From Dokdonella fugitiva (GTDB taxonomy: Bacteria > Pseudomonadota > Gammaproteobacteria > Xanthomonadales > Rhodanobacteraceae), in the NCBI RefSeq assembly GCF_014138265.1, contig NZ_JACGXL010000003.1:410030-474029 (forward strand): a DNA stretch of 64,000 nucleotides, read 5' to 3'. The first letter of the stretch is position 1, and every line of letters begins with the position of its first letter. This document shows positions 19,128 through 26,880 of this stretch, piece after piece. A program made the translations under genes and the position numbers. The notes under the pieces are model-generated. The model was not told the DNA's origin and did not search any database. It saw nothing but the letters and a program-made list of their open reading frames with translations.

Positions 19128-19672
19128 ACGACCCGCGCCCGCTCCTGCTCATCGACGACGACGCCGTGTTCGCGGCCGTGCTCGCCCGCGCGCTCGGTGC
19201 ACGCGGCTTCGCGGTCGACACCGCGACCGACGGCGCGCGCGCACTCGCGCTCGCGCGCGAGAAGCAGCCCGACTACGCGGTGCTCGACCTCAAGCTCGGC
19301 GCCGAGAACGGCCTCGCGCTGATCCCGGAACTGCTCGCGCTGCGACCGGACCTGCGCATCCTCCTGCTCACCGGCTACGCCTCGATCGCCACCGCGGTCG
19401 AAGCGATCAAGCGCGGCGCGCACGACTACCTCGCCAAGCCGGTCGATGCGGACCAGGTCGTCGGCGCGCTGCTCGGCGACGGCAACAGCGAGGTCGAGCG
19501 CGCCGTGCCGGGGCACGCGCCGCCGCTCAAGCGGCTCGAGTGGGAGCACATCCAGCGCGTGCTCGCCGAATGCGAAGGGAACATCTCCGAAGCCGCGCGA
19601 CGGCTCGGCTTGCATCGCCGCACGCTGCAGCGCAAGCTCGCCAAGCGGCCCGTGCGCGAGGCGCACGACTAA
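19124..19672 (+). CDS. RegA/PrrA/ActR-type response regulator
   Basis: A 182-residue protein: an N-terminal receiver with LLLIDDDAVF, phosphoacceptor Asp55 in AVLDLKLGAENGL, LLTGYASIATA and AKPVDADQV, then a short linker and a Fis-type helix-turn-helix (HIQRVLAECEGNISEAARRL, GLHRRTLQRKLAKR). This is exactly the RegA/PrrA layout, including the basic end. The ATG at 19124 overlaps the RegB-type kinase stop. It is likely a global redox regulator acting alongside the FNR-family protein encoded at 57229-57951; the link is inferred. Confidence 0.94.
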   Translation: MNDPRPLLLIDDDAVFAAVLARALGARGFAVDTATDGARALALAREKQPDYAVLDLKLGAENGLALIPELLALRPDLRILLLTGYASIATAVEAIKRGAHDYLAKPVDADQVVGALLGDGNSEVERAVPGHAPPLKRLEWEHIQRVLAECEGNISEAARRLGLHRRTLQRKLAKRPVREAHD

Positions 19673-19705
19673 GACGCGGCCGCCGTGAAGCGCGGCGGCC
19701 CGTTC

Positions 19706-20190
19706 GATCAGGCGCGATTCGCGGCCAGGCGCCGCACCGCCGCCGCACCGAGCAGCAGCACGCAGGCGAACAGGCCATATTCGCCGAGCATCGACGCCGG
19801 CAGTGCCGCCGCGGGCGCCTACAAGGAGATCGTGAACGCCTGCACCGCGTCCGGCGTGGTGCCGTTGCTCGCGGTGATGGTCAGCGCATACGCGCCCGCA
19901 GCGGTCGGCACGCCGGAGAAACTGCCGGTGCCGTCGCCGTTGTCGACGAACGCGACGCCGGGCGGCAGCGCGACCGCGAGCGCGACCGCGATCGCCGGCG
20001 TCGGCGCAGCCGTGGTCGTGACGAGGAACGTCGACGGCACGCCGAGCGGGAAACCGACCGCTGCCGCGCTGGTGATCGCGGGCGCGAGCGTGCCGACGAG
20101 GTTGCCCGCGACGAACGAACGCGCGGGACCGCAGTCGCAGCACTCGCCCTGACCGAGGCCGGCGAGGTTGATCGCGAGCGCGTGTCTGTA
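19706..20190 (-). pseudogene. Remnant of an Ig-domain exported protein with IPTL-CTERM-like tail
   Basis: From about 20190 the frame encodes part of an exported repeat protein, INLAGLGQGECCDCGPARSF, then a putative Ig domain (GVAFVDNGDGTGSFSGVPTA, AYALTITASNGTTPDAVQAF). A TAG at 19819-19821 interrupts it. In the same frame beyond the stop, a Pro/Ala linker leads to LPASMLGEYGLFACVLLLGA and the basic end VRRLAARNRA before TGA at 19706. That order (motif, hydrophobic helix, Arg-rich end) is an IPTL-CTERM-like sorting signal. No credible N-terminus or signal peptide precedes the Ig part. The gene is therefore both 5'-truncated and split by a stop. The N-terminal boundary is approximate. Confidence 0.7.
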
Positions 20191-20285
20191 AAGAGGCGCT
20201 CGTCCGTTTCGGTCGTGGAAGGGGCGTCGGCGTGGCCGGCGCACACCGCCGATTCCCGCCGTCCACCGGCACACCGAGGTCCGCC

Positions 20286-21353
20286 ATGCGTCGTTCCACC
20301 CGTACGTTCCCGTCCTGCCTCGCCCTTGCCCTGCTCGCCCTGCCGGGCCTCGGCCACGCCTATTCCGCCTGTGTCGGCACGAGCCAGGAACTCGACGATG
20401 CGATGAGCCAGGCCGCGGCGACCAGCGACGCGTCCATCACGATCAAGATCCGCGAGGGCGCGTACGCGGTCGGCCCCGGCGTCTCGTTCTACCTCAATCT
20501 CACGCACTCGAACCAGACCGCGAACGTCAGCGGCGGGTGGAGCGGCGCGACCTGCGACGCGCACCACGCGGGTACGGCGGGGACGGTGCTGACCGGCTCG
20601 TCGGGTTCCGCGGCGCTGCAGCTGAACACGGGCATCTCCACGAGCGGCAACACGATCAATGCGACCGACCTGACCCTGCGCAACGCCCAAGGCATCCTCA
20701 ACGACGCGGTCGGCGCCTGCCTGCACGTCCTGCTCAACGGCGGTGCGACGGCCCGCGTGTACCGCATGCGGCTCGACGGCTGCATCGGTGCGTCGGCGGC
20801 GATCCTCGACAACTCGAGTGGCGATCTCACCTTCGCCAACAGCGTGGTCCAGGGCGGCTACAACTCGGGTGCACCCGTGCGCTCGCTGAACAACAACGCC
20901 GCGGCGCGCTTCGCGCACCTCACGATCACCGGCAACACGGCGACCTCGTCGAGTCAGGAAGCGAGCGGGCTGGTCCTTCGCGCGGCAGCGAACCCGCCCA
21001 GCCAGATCACGCTCGACAACAGCATCGTGTGGGGTGGCATCGCGCCGGCTGGCATCCCCGACATCGCCACCGACGGTGCCGGCATCGTCTTCACGCGCGC
21101 GCACTACGACACGCGCAGCCACGTCAACGCGACCATCACGGACAATGCGCCGAGCCATGGCGATCCGGGGTTCCTGACGCCGACGCAAGCGCGCCTACGC
21201 GCCGATTCGCCGCTCGTCGACAGCGGCGTGACCCTCGCCATCGGCGGCAGCATGGACGCCGACGGCGATGCGCGCACGCAGGGCGCGGCCGTGGACGTCG
21301 GCGCCTACGAGACGAATCCCGACCGGATCCACGCCGACGGGTTCGATCGCTAG
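20286..21353 (+). CDS. Secreted parallel beta-helix protein (choice-of-anchor Q type) with DGFD tail
   Basis: A 355-residue protein with signal peptide (SCLALALLALPGLGHA) and right-handed beta-helix rungs (LQLNTGISTSGNTINATDLT, TLDNSIVWGGIAPAGIPDIA). A choice-of-anchor Q-like end reads GDPGFLTP, LRADSPLVDSGV, DADGDARTQGAAVDVGAYE. The protein finishes with NPDRIHADGFDR, a member of the DGFD tail group. The stop codon shares the palindrome CTAG with the stop of the convergent winged-helix gene. It is probably extracellular or outer-surface; no enzymatic residues are recognised. Confidence 0.88.
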   Translation: MRRSTRTFPSCLALALLALPGLGHAYSACVGTSQELDDAMSQAAATSDASITIKIREGAYAVGPGVSFYLNLTHSNQTANVSGGWSGATCDAHHAGTAGTVLTGSSGSAALQLNTGISTSGNTINATDLTLRNAQGILNDAVGACLHVLLNGGATARVYRMRLDGCIGASAAILDNSSGDLTFANSVVQGGYNSGAPVRSLNNNAAARFAHLTITGNTATSSSQEASGLVLRAAANPPSQITLDNSIVWGGIAPAGIPDIATDGAGIVFTRAHYDTRSHVNATITDNAPSHGDPGFLTPTQARLRADSPLVDSGVTLAIGGSMDADGDARTQGAAVDVGAYETNPDRIHADGFDR

Positions 21354-22435
21354 CCGTCGCCGGCGCTACGCGGCAGGCCGAGGAAGGTCGCGTAGCGCGC
21401 GGCCGCCGCGTCGAAGGCTTTCATCGCGGTCGCCGAGGGCGGTTCGAACCAGTCGGGCGCGACCTCGACCGCCACCTTCAAGAGCCTGCGTTTCCAGCCT
21501 CCCGCGATGCGACCGTCGACGAGCAATGCAGGCTTGAAGATGCCGTTGCCCGCGCGCGCGGCATGCGCGGCGTCGAGGAACGCGCCGCGATCCTGGTACG
21601 CGACCGTGTATTCGTCGTAGGCGGGCAGCAGGTGCACGCGTGCGTGCTTCGCCACGGCGCCGTCCTCCGCCGTGGGCACGTGCCAGTACGCGCGGCCCTC
21701 GACGTCGACGCGCTCGAGTCCGCCGCGCACGGCTTCGTGCGCAGCTGCGGCGTCCGCGGCGGCGAGGCCGGACCACCAGGCGAAATCCTGCACGGTCGCC
21801 GGGCCGCGGCTCGCGAAATAGCGTCGCGCGAGTTCGGCCAGCGCATCCTCGCGCGAACGGCGCGCCGCCGGCGGCAGCCAGTCGTCGAGCAGCACGAACG
21901 TCTGCTGCTTGCCCACGCGCGCGCCGAAGCAGAGCACGCCCGCGTGCGCGAGCCACCAGACCACGTGCAGGCCGCGCGAGCCGGCGGTCGCGATGCGCGC
22001 ATCGTCGAACGCCGCGTAGAGTGCCTCGCGCGTGAGCGCGCGGCCGCCGCCGAGCACGCGCTCGCACACCGTGCGCGCACCCTCGACGACGCGCTCGTCG
22101 ACATCGAAATCATCCTTCAGGCGGCGCCGGCTGCGCTGCAAAAGGCGCGGCGCGAGCAGGTCGAGCAACCAGCGCAGGTCGTCCGCGGCGACGAAGTGCA
22201 ACGTGCCGCGCAGCGGCCAGCTGCGCACGATGCGGCGCGCGGCGAGGGCCGCTTCGATCGTCGCCTCGCCCGCGCCCCGCACGCGCTGGCCGAGCGCCCA
22301 CAGCGCGCCGAGGTAGTCCTGCGCCTGCACCGCGAGGTGCGCGGCGACCGCCTCATCGACCGTGGCGAAGCCGTCGCCGACGAGGCGCTGGCGACGCAGG
22401 CGCGCAGCGGGCAGGTCGAAACCGCGCCGCTTCAC
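21350..22435 (-). CDS. Winged-helix DNA-binding domain protein (AlkZ/YcaQ-like superfamily)
   Basis: A 361-residue protein of the winged-helix DNA-binding family that includes AlkZ/YcaQ DNA glycosylases. It has AARLRRQRLVG, HLAVQAQDYLGALWALGQRV, LRGTLHFVAADDLRWLLDLL (the family's xRGTLHxV signature) and LLPAYDEYTVAYQDR. The QxQDY-like segment resembles the AlkZ catalytic region, so interstrand-crosslink or base-lesion repair is possible but unproven. The start is GTG at 22435, whose last bases overlap the TGA of the DUF3037 gene (GTGA), so it is translationally coupled as the third gene of the HipA-like operon. Confidence 0.85.
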   Translation of the reverse strand: MKRRGFDLPAARLRRQRLVGDGFATVDEAVAAHLAVQAQDYLGALWALGQRVRGAGEATIEAALAARRIVRSWPLRGTLHFVAADDLRWLLDLLAPRLLQRSRRRLKDDFDVDERVVEGARTVCERVLGGGRALTREALYAAFDDARIATAGSRGLHVVWWLAHAGVLCFGARVGKQQTFVLLDDWLPPAARRSREDALAELARRYFASRGPATVQDFAWWSGLAAADAAAAHEAVRGGLERVDVEGRAYWHVPTAEDGAVAKHARVHLLPAYDEYTVAYQDRGAFLDAAHAARAGNGIFKPALLVDGRIAGGWKRRLLKVAVEVAPDWFEPPSATAMKAFDAAAARYATFLGLPRSAGDG

Positions 22436-22833
22436 GTGCCGGGATTCCTTCGCGCGGGCGCCCGCACCATCGAGTCGAGCAGGCGCTCGAGCATCGTCGC
22501 GTGGTCGTCGCAGCGTCCGCTGTGCACGGGCGAGGTCTGGATCACCGTGCTGCGCGGTGCGACGAGCCAGCGGAATCGCTCGCGCGCGGGCAGGCGGCCG
22601 ATCGGCCCCGCCTCGTCGCCGCCTGCGCAGATCGCGGCGAACGCGGCGAGGTGCGCGCGCACCGCGTCGAGATCGACACCCGGGTCGAGCGCTCGCAGGC
22701 GCGCCTCGTCGAGTTCGATGCGCGCCTCGAGGAAGCCGCCCGCCTTGCACGACAGCACGACGCCCGCATTGACGAACTCGCCGCGCTCGACGCGCGGCAC
22801 GACGCGGATCACCGCATAGTCATACGCGTGCAC
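22432..22833 (-). CDS. DUF3037 protein
   Basis: A 133-residue DUF3037 protein beginning YDYAVIRVVPRVERGEFVNA, GVVLSCKAGGFLEARIELDE, with a later LVAPRSTVIQTSPVHSGR. The start is GTG at 22833, inside the end of the HipA-like kinase gene (14-bp overlap), and its stop overlaps the next start. DUF3037 genes are repeatedly found next to HipA-like kinase genes, so it is a candidate partner, substrate or inhibitor of the kinase. No biochemical function is known to me. Confidence 0.88.
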   Translation of the reverse strand: MHAYDYAVIRVVPRVERGEFVNAGVVLSCKAGGFLEARIELDEARLRALDPGVDLDAVRAHLAAFAAICAGGDEAGPIGRLPARERFRWLVAPRSTVIQTSPVHSGRCDDHATMLERLLDSMVRAPARRNPGT

Positions 22834-23587
22834 GGAGCGCCTCCTCGGCGAACGCGCGCGGCGCTTCGAGTCGCCGGCAAAGATAGCTCGCGTACGCCTC
22901 GCGATGCTCCGCCACGCTCGCGAACGGCACGTCGCCACCGAGCCAGTCGTCGGGAATCGTCGCGACGATACGCTCGATCGCATCGCGCGAGAGCAACGCG
23001 GCGAGGCGTTCGTCCGCCTCGCGCAGCTGCGTCGCGTACGACAGCAGCACGTGATCCTTGATGCGCGCGAACGGATCAGCCGCGCGGGCGAGATAGCCGT
23101 CCCACGCATGATGGAAGTACAACGCGGCCCCGTGGTCGATGAGCCAGAGTTTGCGATGCCACACGAGCAGGTTCGTGTTGCGCGGCGTGCGGTCGACGTT
23201 GCTCGTGAACGCGTCGAACCAGACGACCGCGGACGCGAGCGCGGCATCCGGCTGGTCGACCACGGGATCGAACGTGATCGATCCGGGCAGATAGTCGAGC
23301 GCGAGATTGAGCCCGCCGCTCGCGCGGATCAGGTGCTGGATTTCGGGATCGGGTTCCGTGCGCGCGAGGTCCGGATCGAGTTCGACGAACACGATCTCCG
23401 GCACCGGCAATCCGATCGCTCGCGCGAGCTCGCCCGCGACGAGCTCGGCGACGAGCGCCTTCGGCCCCTGCCCCGCGCCGCGGAACTTGAGCACGTACAA
23501 ACCGGCGTCGTCGCCTTCGACGATCGCGGGCAGCGAGCCGCCTTCGCGCAAAGGCGTGACGTAGCGGGTGGCGGTGATGGTTCTCAT
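22820..23587 (-). CDS. HipA-like kinase family protein
   Basis: A 255-residue compact HipA-like protein. It shows a nucleotide-binding start (VEGDDAGLYVLKFRGAGQG, with Lys in place of the P-loop Lys), ALVAELVAGELARAIGLPVP, a catalytic-loop analogue TSNVDRTPRNTNLLVWHRKL and a DFG-like LIDHGAALYFH. It lacks the N-terminal HipA_N subdomain of the classical toxin and has no HipB antitoxin next to it. Instead it starts a coupled operon with DUF3037 and a winged-helix protein. Kinase activity is inferred from motif conservation. The ATG at 23587 is chosen; an ATG six codons upstream lacks a ribosome binding site. Confidence 0.85.
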   Translation of the reverse strand: MRTITATRYVTPLREGGSLPAIVEGDDAGLYVLKFRGAGQGPKALVAELVAGELARAIGLPVPEIVFVELDPDLARTEPDPEIQHLIRASGGLNLALDYLPGSITFDPVVDQPDAALASAVVWFDAFTSNVDRTPRNTNLLVWHRKLWLIDHGAALYFHHAWDGYLARAADPFARIKDHVLLSYATQLREADERLAALLSRDAIERIVATIPDDWLGGDVPFASVAEHREAYASYLCRRLEAPRAFAEEALRARV

Positions 23588-23640
23588 GCGCGAAGGATAC
23601 GGCATGCGCGTCGATTGATCGCTGGTGAAACGGCCAGAAA

Positions 23641-23731
23641 CATCGCGGCTTCCGCCGCTCCAACGGAAAGCTGCTTCGCCACATCTTCGCGGCGAGGCGA
23701 CCGCTTTCTGTGGGAGCGGCGGAAGCCGCTC
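23641..23731. repeat. REP pair on the 5' side of the RAYT gene
   Basis: CATCGCGGCTTCCGCCGCTC and, 60 bp later, the reverse-complementary TGTGGGAGCGGCGGAAGCCG form an inverted pair. It stands 75 bp before the RAYT gene. A second, better conserved pair lies just after that gene. Confidence 0.85.
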
Positions 23732-23805
23732 TTGCTCTCCATTCCTACAGTAACGCAGCCCGTTACTCGCTATCCGGATCGTGAGCAAACGGCGACGCTG
23801 CACGC

Positions 23806-24279
23806 ATGCATCGAGCCGGCTTTCCCTCTCCAGGAACATCCGCGCTGCGCCGCGGCCGTCGATCCGAGCCTGGCCGGTGCTATCTGTTGACCTTCACCTG
23901 CAAGGCCCGCGCGCCACTGTTCAGCGACGCGACGATCGCCCGCGCAGCCGCCCGAACCCTGACCGAACGCCGCCTGTGGCGCGATTCGCACCTGCTCTGC
24001 TGGGTACTCATGCCCGACCACTGGCATGGATTGATCGAACTGTCCGCAGCCGAATCGCTGTCGACGCTCGCGACGCGGATCAAGGCGATCTCCGCTCGAA
24101 CGGTCGCCGTTGCTGCAGAGCGAAGCGGGCCCGTATGGGCGAGCGGTTTCCATGATCGAGCGCTGCGCAAAGACGATGACCTCCTCACGGCTGCGCGCTA
24201 CATCATCCGCAATCCGGTTCGTGCCGGATTCTGCGCTCGGGTGGGCGACTATCCGTACTGGGATGCAGTGTGGCTGTGA
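23806..24279 (+). CDS. REP-associated tyrosine transposase (RAYT, Y1/IS200-like family)
   Basis: A 157-residue single-domain Y1 transposase-like nuclease. The HUH-type metal site is HWH in WVLMPDHWHGLIELSAAE. The start YLLTFTCKARAPLF and the end FHDRALRKDDDLLTAARYII, RNPVRAGFCARVGDYPYWDA are classic RAYT sequences, with the nucleophile Tyr expected in AARYIIRNP. RAYTs mobilise or maintain REP palindromes and are normally single-copy and domesticated. Here the gene is bracketed by inverted REP pairs in both flanks, forming a REPtron-like unit, and related REPs are scattered over the window. Confidence 0.93.
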   Translation: MHRAGFPSPGTSALRRGRRSEPGRCYLLTFTCKARAPLFSDATIARAAARTLTERRLWRDSHLLCWVLMPDHWHGLIELSAAESLSTLATRIKAISARTVAVAAERSGPVWASGFHDRALRKDDDLLTAARYIIRNPVRAGFCARVGDYPYWDAVWL

Positions 24280-24315
24280 GGGGCGTCATTTCGGTCGCAG
24301 CGTCGTCTCTGCTTG

Positions 24316-24418
24316 AAGAGCATCGCGGCTTCCGCCGCTCCCACAGAGAGCGGTCGCCTCGGCGCGAAGATGCAGCGAAACAGCTTTCTGTGGGAGCGGC
24401 GGAAGCCGCGATGCTCTT
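24316..24418. repeat. Perfect 31-bp REP inverted pair on the 3' side of the RAYT gene
   Basis: The arm at 24316-24346 (starting AAGAGCATCGCGGCTTCC) is perfectly reverse-complementary to 24388-24418 with a 41-bp spacer. It is the best conserved copy of the family in this window and defines the REP consensus. It lies between the convergent RAYT and M3 peptidase genes. Confidence 0.92.
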
Positions 24419-24435
24419 GCTCTTCGTCCTCCACG

Positions 24436-24464
24436 AAAAAAGGGAGGGACCGAAGTCCCTCCCT
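24436..24464 (-). terminator. Rho-independent terminator of the M3 peptidase gene
   Basis: Read on the minus strand, GGGAGGGAC - TTCG - GTCCCTCCC is followed by a run of T. The 9-bp GC-rich stem with a UUCG tetraloop and a T-tract is a textbook intrinsic terminator. It starts about 25 bp after the peptidase stop codon. Confidence 0.95.
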
Positions 24465-24489
24465 CATATGCTGCGGGAAACGCGACCGC

Positions 24490-26664
24490 TTACTTCGCGG
24501 CCGGCGTCTCCTCCTTCAGGCCACGCTGTTCGAGCAGCGGCTCGACGCTCGGATCGCGGCCGCGGAAGTCGCGGTACATCTTCGCCATGTCCTCGGTGCT
24601 GCCGCGCGAGAGCACCATGTCGCGGAAGCGCTGGCCGTTCTCGCGCGTCATGCCGCCGTGCTCGCGGAACCAGTAGAACGCGTCGTGGTCGAGCACTTCG
24701 CTCCAGAGGTACGCGTAGTAGCCGGCCGCGTAGCCGCCGCCCCAGATGTGCGCGAAGTACGAGGTGCGGTAGCGCGGCGGCACTTCGTACATGTCGATCT
24801 TGAGGTCGTGCAGCGTCTTCTTCTCGAACGCGTCGACGTCCTGCTTGCCGGCGTCGGGCCCGAGCGAATGCCAGCTCATGTCGAGCAGCGCGGCGGCGAG
24901 GTACTCGGTCGTCGCGAAGCCCTGGTCGAACGTCTTGGACTTCTTGATCTTCTCGACCAGCTCGGCCGGCATCGGCGCGCCGGTCTGGTAGTGCTTGGCG
25001 AAGTTCGCGAACACCTTCGGGTCGCTCGCCCAGTGCTCGTTGAACTGCGACGGGAACTCGACGAAGTCGCGCGGCACGCTGGTGCCGGACAAGGTCGGGT
25101 ACTTCACGTTGGAGAACATGCCGTGCAGCGCGTGGCCGAACTCGTGGAACATCGTCGTGGCGTCGTCCCAGCTGATCAGCGCCGGCTGGCCCGCGGACGG
25201 CTTGGTGAAGTTGCAGACGTTGAACACGACCGGCTTGGTGCCGAGCAGGCCGGACTGGCCGACCAGGTTGTCCATCCAGGCGCCGCCGCGCTTGCTGTCG
25301 CGCTTCCAGTAGTCGGCGTAGAACAGCGCCATCGAGGTGCCGTCCTTGTCGAACACCTCGAATACGCGCACGTCCGGGTTGTACACCGGGATGTCCTTGC
25401 GCTCCTTGAACGTGAGGCCGTACATCTGGTTGGCGGCGAAGAACACGCCGTCCTGCAGCACGCGGTTGATCTCGAGGTAGGGCTTGATCTGCGACTCGTC
25501 GAGGTCGTACTGCGCCTTGCGCACCTTCTCGGCGTAGTGCTGCCAGTCCCACGGCGCGAGCTTGAAGCCGCCCTTTTCCTTGTCGATGAGCGCCTGCATC
25601 GCGGCCGCCTCGCCGCGCGCCTTCGCGGTCGCCGCCGGCACCATGTCGGTCATGAGCTTCTCGGCGGCCTCGGGCGTCTTCGCCATCTGGTCGTCGAGCG
25701 TGTAGGTCGCGTAGTTCGGGAAGCCGAGCAGCTTGGCGCGCTCGGCGCGCAGCACCGCGAGGCGCTGGATGATCGCGCGCGTGTCGTTCGCGTCGCCGTG
25801 CTCGGCGCGCATCGTCGACGCCGTGAACAGCTTCTCGCGCGTGGCGCGATTGTCGAGCGACACCTGCGCCGGCTGCTGCGTGGTGTTCTGCAGGGTGATC
25901 GCGTACTTGCCGTCCTGCTTGCGCGACTTGGCCGCGTCGGCCGCCGCGGCGATGTCGGCGTCGGAGAAGCCGGCGAGCTCGGCCTTGTCCGAGACGATCA
26001 CCGCGCCGGCGTTGTTCGCCGCGAGCAGCTTGTTGGAGAAGTCGGTGGTGAGGGTCGACTCTTCCTTGTTGAGCGCGCGCAGCTTCACCTTGTCGGCCTC
26101 GCCGAGCTGGGCGCCGGCGCGCACGAAGTTGCGGTAGTAGCGCTCGACCAGCTCGTTCTGCTCGGCGTCGAGGCCGAGCGAGGCGCGCGTGTCGTACAGC
26201 TTCTTCACGCGCTGGAACAGCTTGTCGTTGAGGTAGATCGCATCCTGATGCTCGGCGTACTTCGGCGCGACGGCTTCCTGCACCTTCTGCAAGGTCTCGT
26301 TCGTGTTGGCGCCGGTGATCGCGCCGAACACCGCGCCGACGCGGTTCAGCGTCGCGCCGCTGCGCTCCATCGGCTCGATCGTGTTGGCGAAGGTCGGGGC
26401 TTCCTTCGACGCGGCGATCTTGTCCATCTCGGCGATCTGCTCGCGCATGCCGGCTTCGATCGCGGGCTGGTAGTCGGCGTCCTTGATCTTGTCGAACGGC
26501 GGCGCGTGGAACGGCAGCGTGCTTTCGGCCGCGAACGGGTTGCTCGCCGGCAGCGCCGCGGCGGCGGCGCCCTTGGCGATCGCATCGGCCGGTTGCAGCA
26601 CGGCCGCGGTGGCGCCGAACAGGATCAGGTTCATCGTCGTCGTGAGGATCTTCGCTCGCAGCAT
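24490..26664 (-). CDS. dcp: M3-family metallopeptidase (peptidyl-dipeptidase Dcp-like), exported
   Basis: A 724-residue thimet-oligopeptidase-family enzyme. The zinc site is FHEFGHALH near residues 504-512, with the third ligand Glu about 25 residues later in DFVEFPSQFNEHW. C-terminal signatures YRTSYFAHIWGGGYAAGYYA and YLWSEVLDHDAFYWF are present, as in Dcp dipeptidyl carboxypeptidases. An N-terminal hydrophobic leader and an Ala/Pro-rich linker suggest periplasmic location, although the cleavage site is not sharp. It is a stand-alone gene ending in a strong terminator. The symbol is by homology to the Dcp subfamily; OpdA-type oligopeptidase is the alternative. Confidence 0.9.
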   Translation of the reverse strand: MLRAKILTTTMNLILFGATAAVLQPADAIAKGAAAAALPASNPFAAESTLPFHAPPFDKIKDADYQPAIEAGMREQIAEMDKIAASKEAPTFANTIEPMERSGATLNRVGAVFGAITGANTNETLQKVQEAVAPKYAEHQDAIYLNDKLFQRVKKLYDTRASLGLDAEQNELVERYYRNFVRAGAQLGEADKVKLRALNKEESTLTTDFSNKLLAANNAGAVIVSDKAELAGFSDADIAAAADAAKSRKQDGKYAITLQNTTQQPAQVSLDNRATREKLFTASTMRAEHGDANDTRAIIQRLAVLRAERAKLLGFPNYATYTLDDQMAKTPEAAEKLMTDMVPAATAKARGEAAAMQALIDKEKGGFKLAPWDWQHYAEKVRKAQYDLDESQIKPYLEINRVLQDGVFFAANQMYGLTFKERKDIPVYNPDVRVFEVFDKDGTSMALFYADYWKRDSKRGGAWMDNLVGQSGLLGTKPVVFNVCNFTKPSAGQPALISWDDATTMFHEFGHALHGMFSNVKYPTLSGTSVPRDFVEFPSQFNEHWASDPKVFANFAKHYQTGAPMPAELVEKIKKSKTFDQGFATTEYLAAALLDMSWHSLGPDAGKQDVDAFEKKTLHDLKIDMYEVPPRYRTSYFAHIWGGGYAAGYYAYLWSEVLDHDAFYWFREHGGMTRENGQRFRDMVLSRGSTEDMAKMYRDFRGRDPSVEPLLEQRGLKEETPAAK

Positions 26665-26786
26665 TGGGGTTCCCCGTGGCGGAAAAAAGGCGCCGGCCCG
26701 GACGCAGTCCGACGCATGGCCGGCCAGCCTAGCCGCGGCCCGGGGCGGCCGCCATATGCCATTCGGCCCATGACCCGCGGCGGGCC

Positions 26787-26880
26787 ATGGGAGCGGCGGA
26801 AGCGGCCTCCGGGGTCCGCCGTGGGAGCGGCCCGGTCAGCCGCCAAGTCGTGCGGCTGACTTTGTGGGAGCGAAAAAGGC
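26787..26880. repeat. Degenerate REP half-sites
   Basis: Three same-direction fragments of the REP core (ATGGGAGCGGCGGAAGCGG, GTGGGAGCGG, GTGGGAGCG) occur at about 26787, 26821 and 26864 between the M3 peptidase and esterase genes. The pairing arm is eroded, so these look like decayed copies rather than a functional pair. Confidence 0.6.

Noticed and set aside
22820..23587. Classical HipBA toxin-antitoxin locus
   Set aside because: No HipB-like helix-turn-helix gene is adjacent and the HipA_N domain is absent; partner genes are DUF3037 and a winged-helix protein.
24313..26859. 848-residue plus-strand ORF opposite the M3 peptidase
   Set aside because: Antisense shadow. The minus strand carries HEFGHALH and the full peptidase, with its terminator at the correct end.
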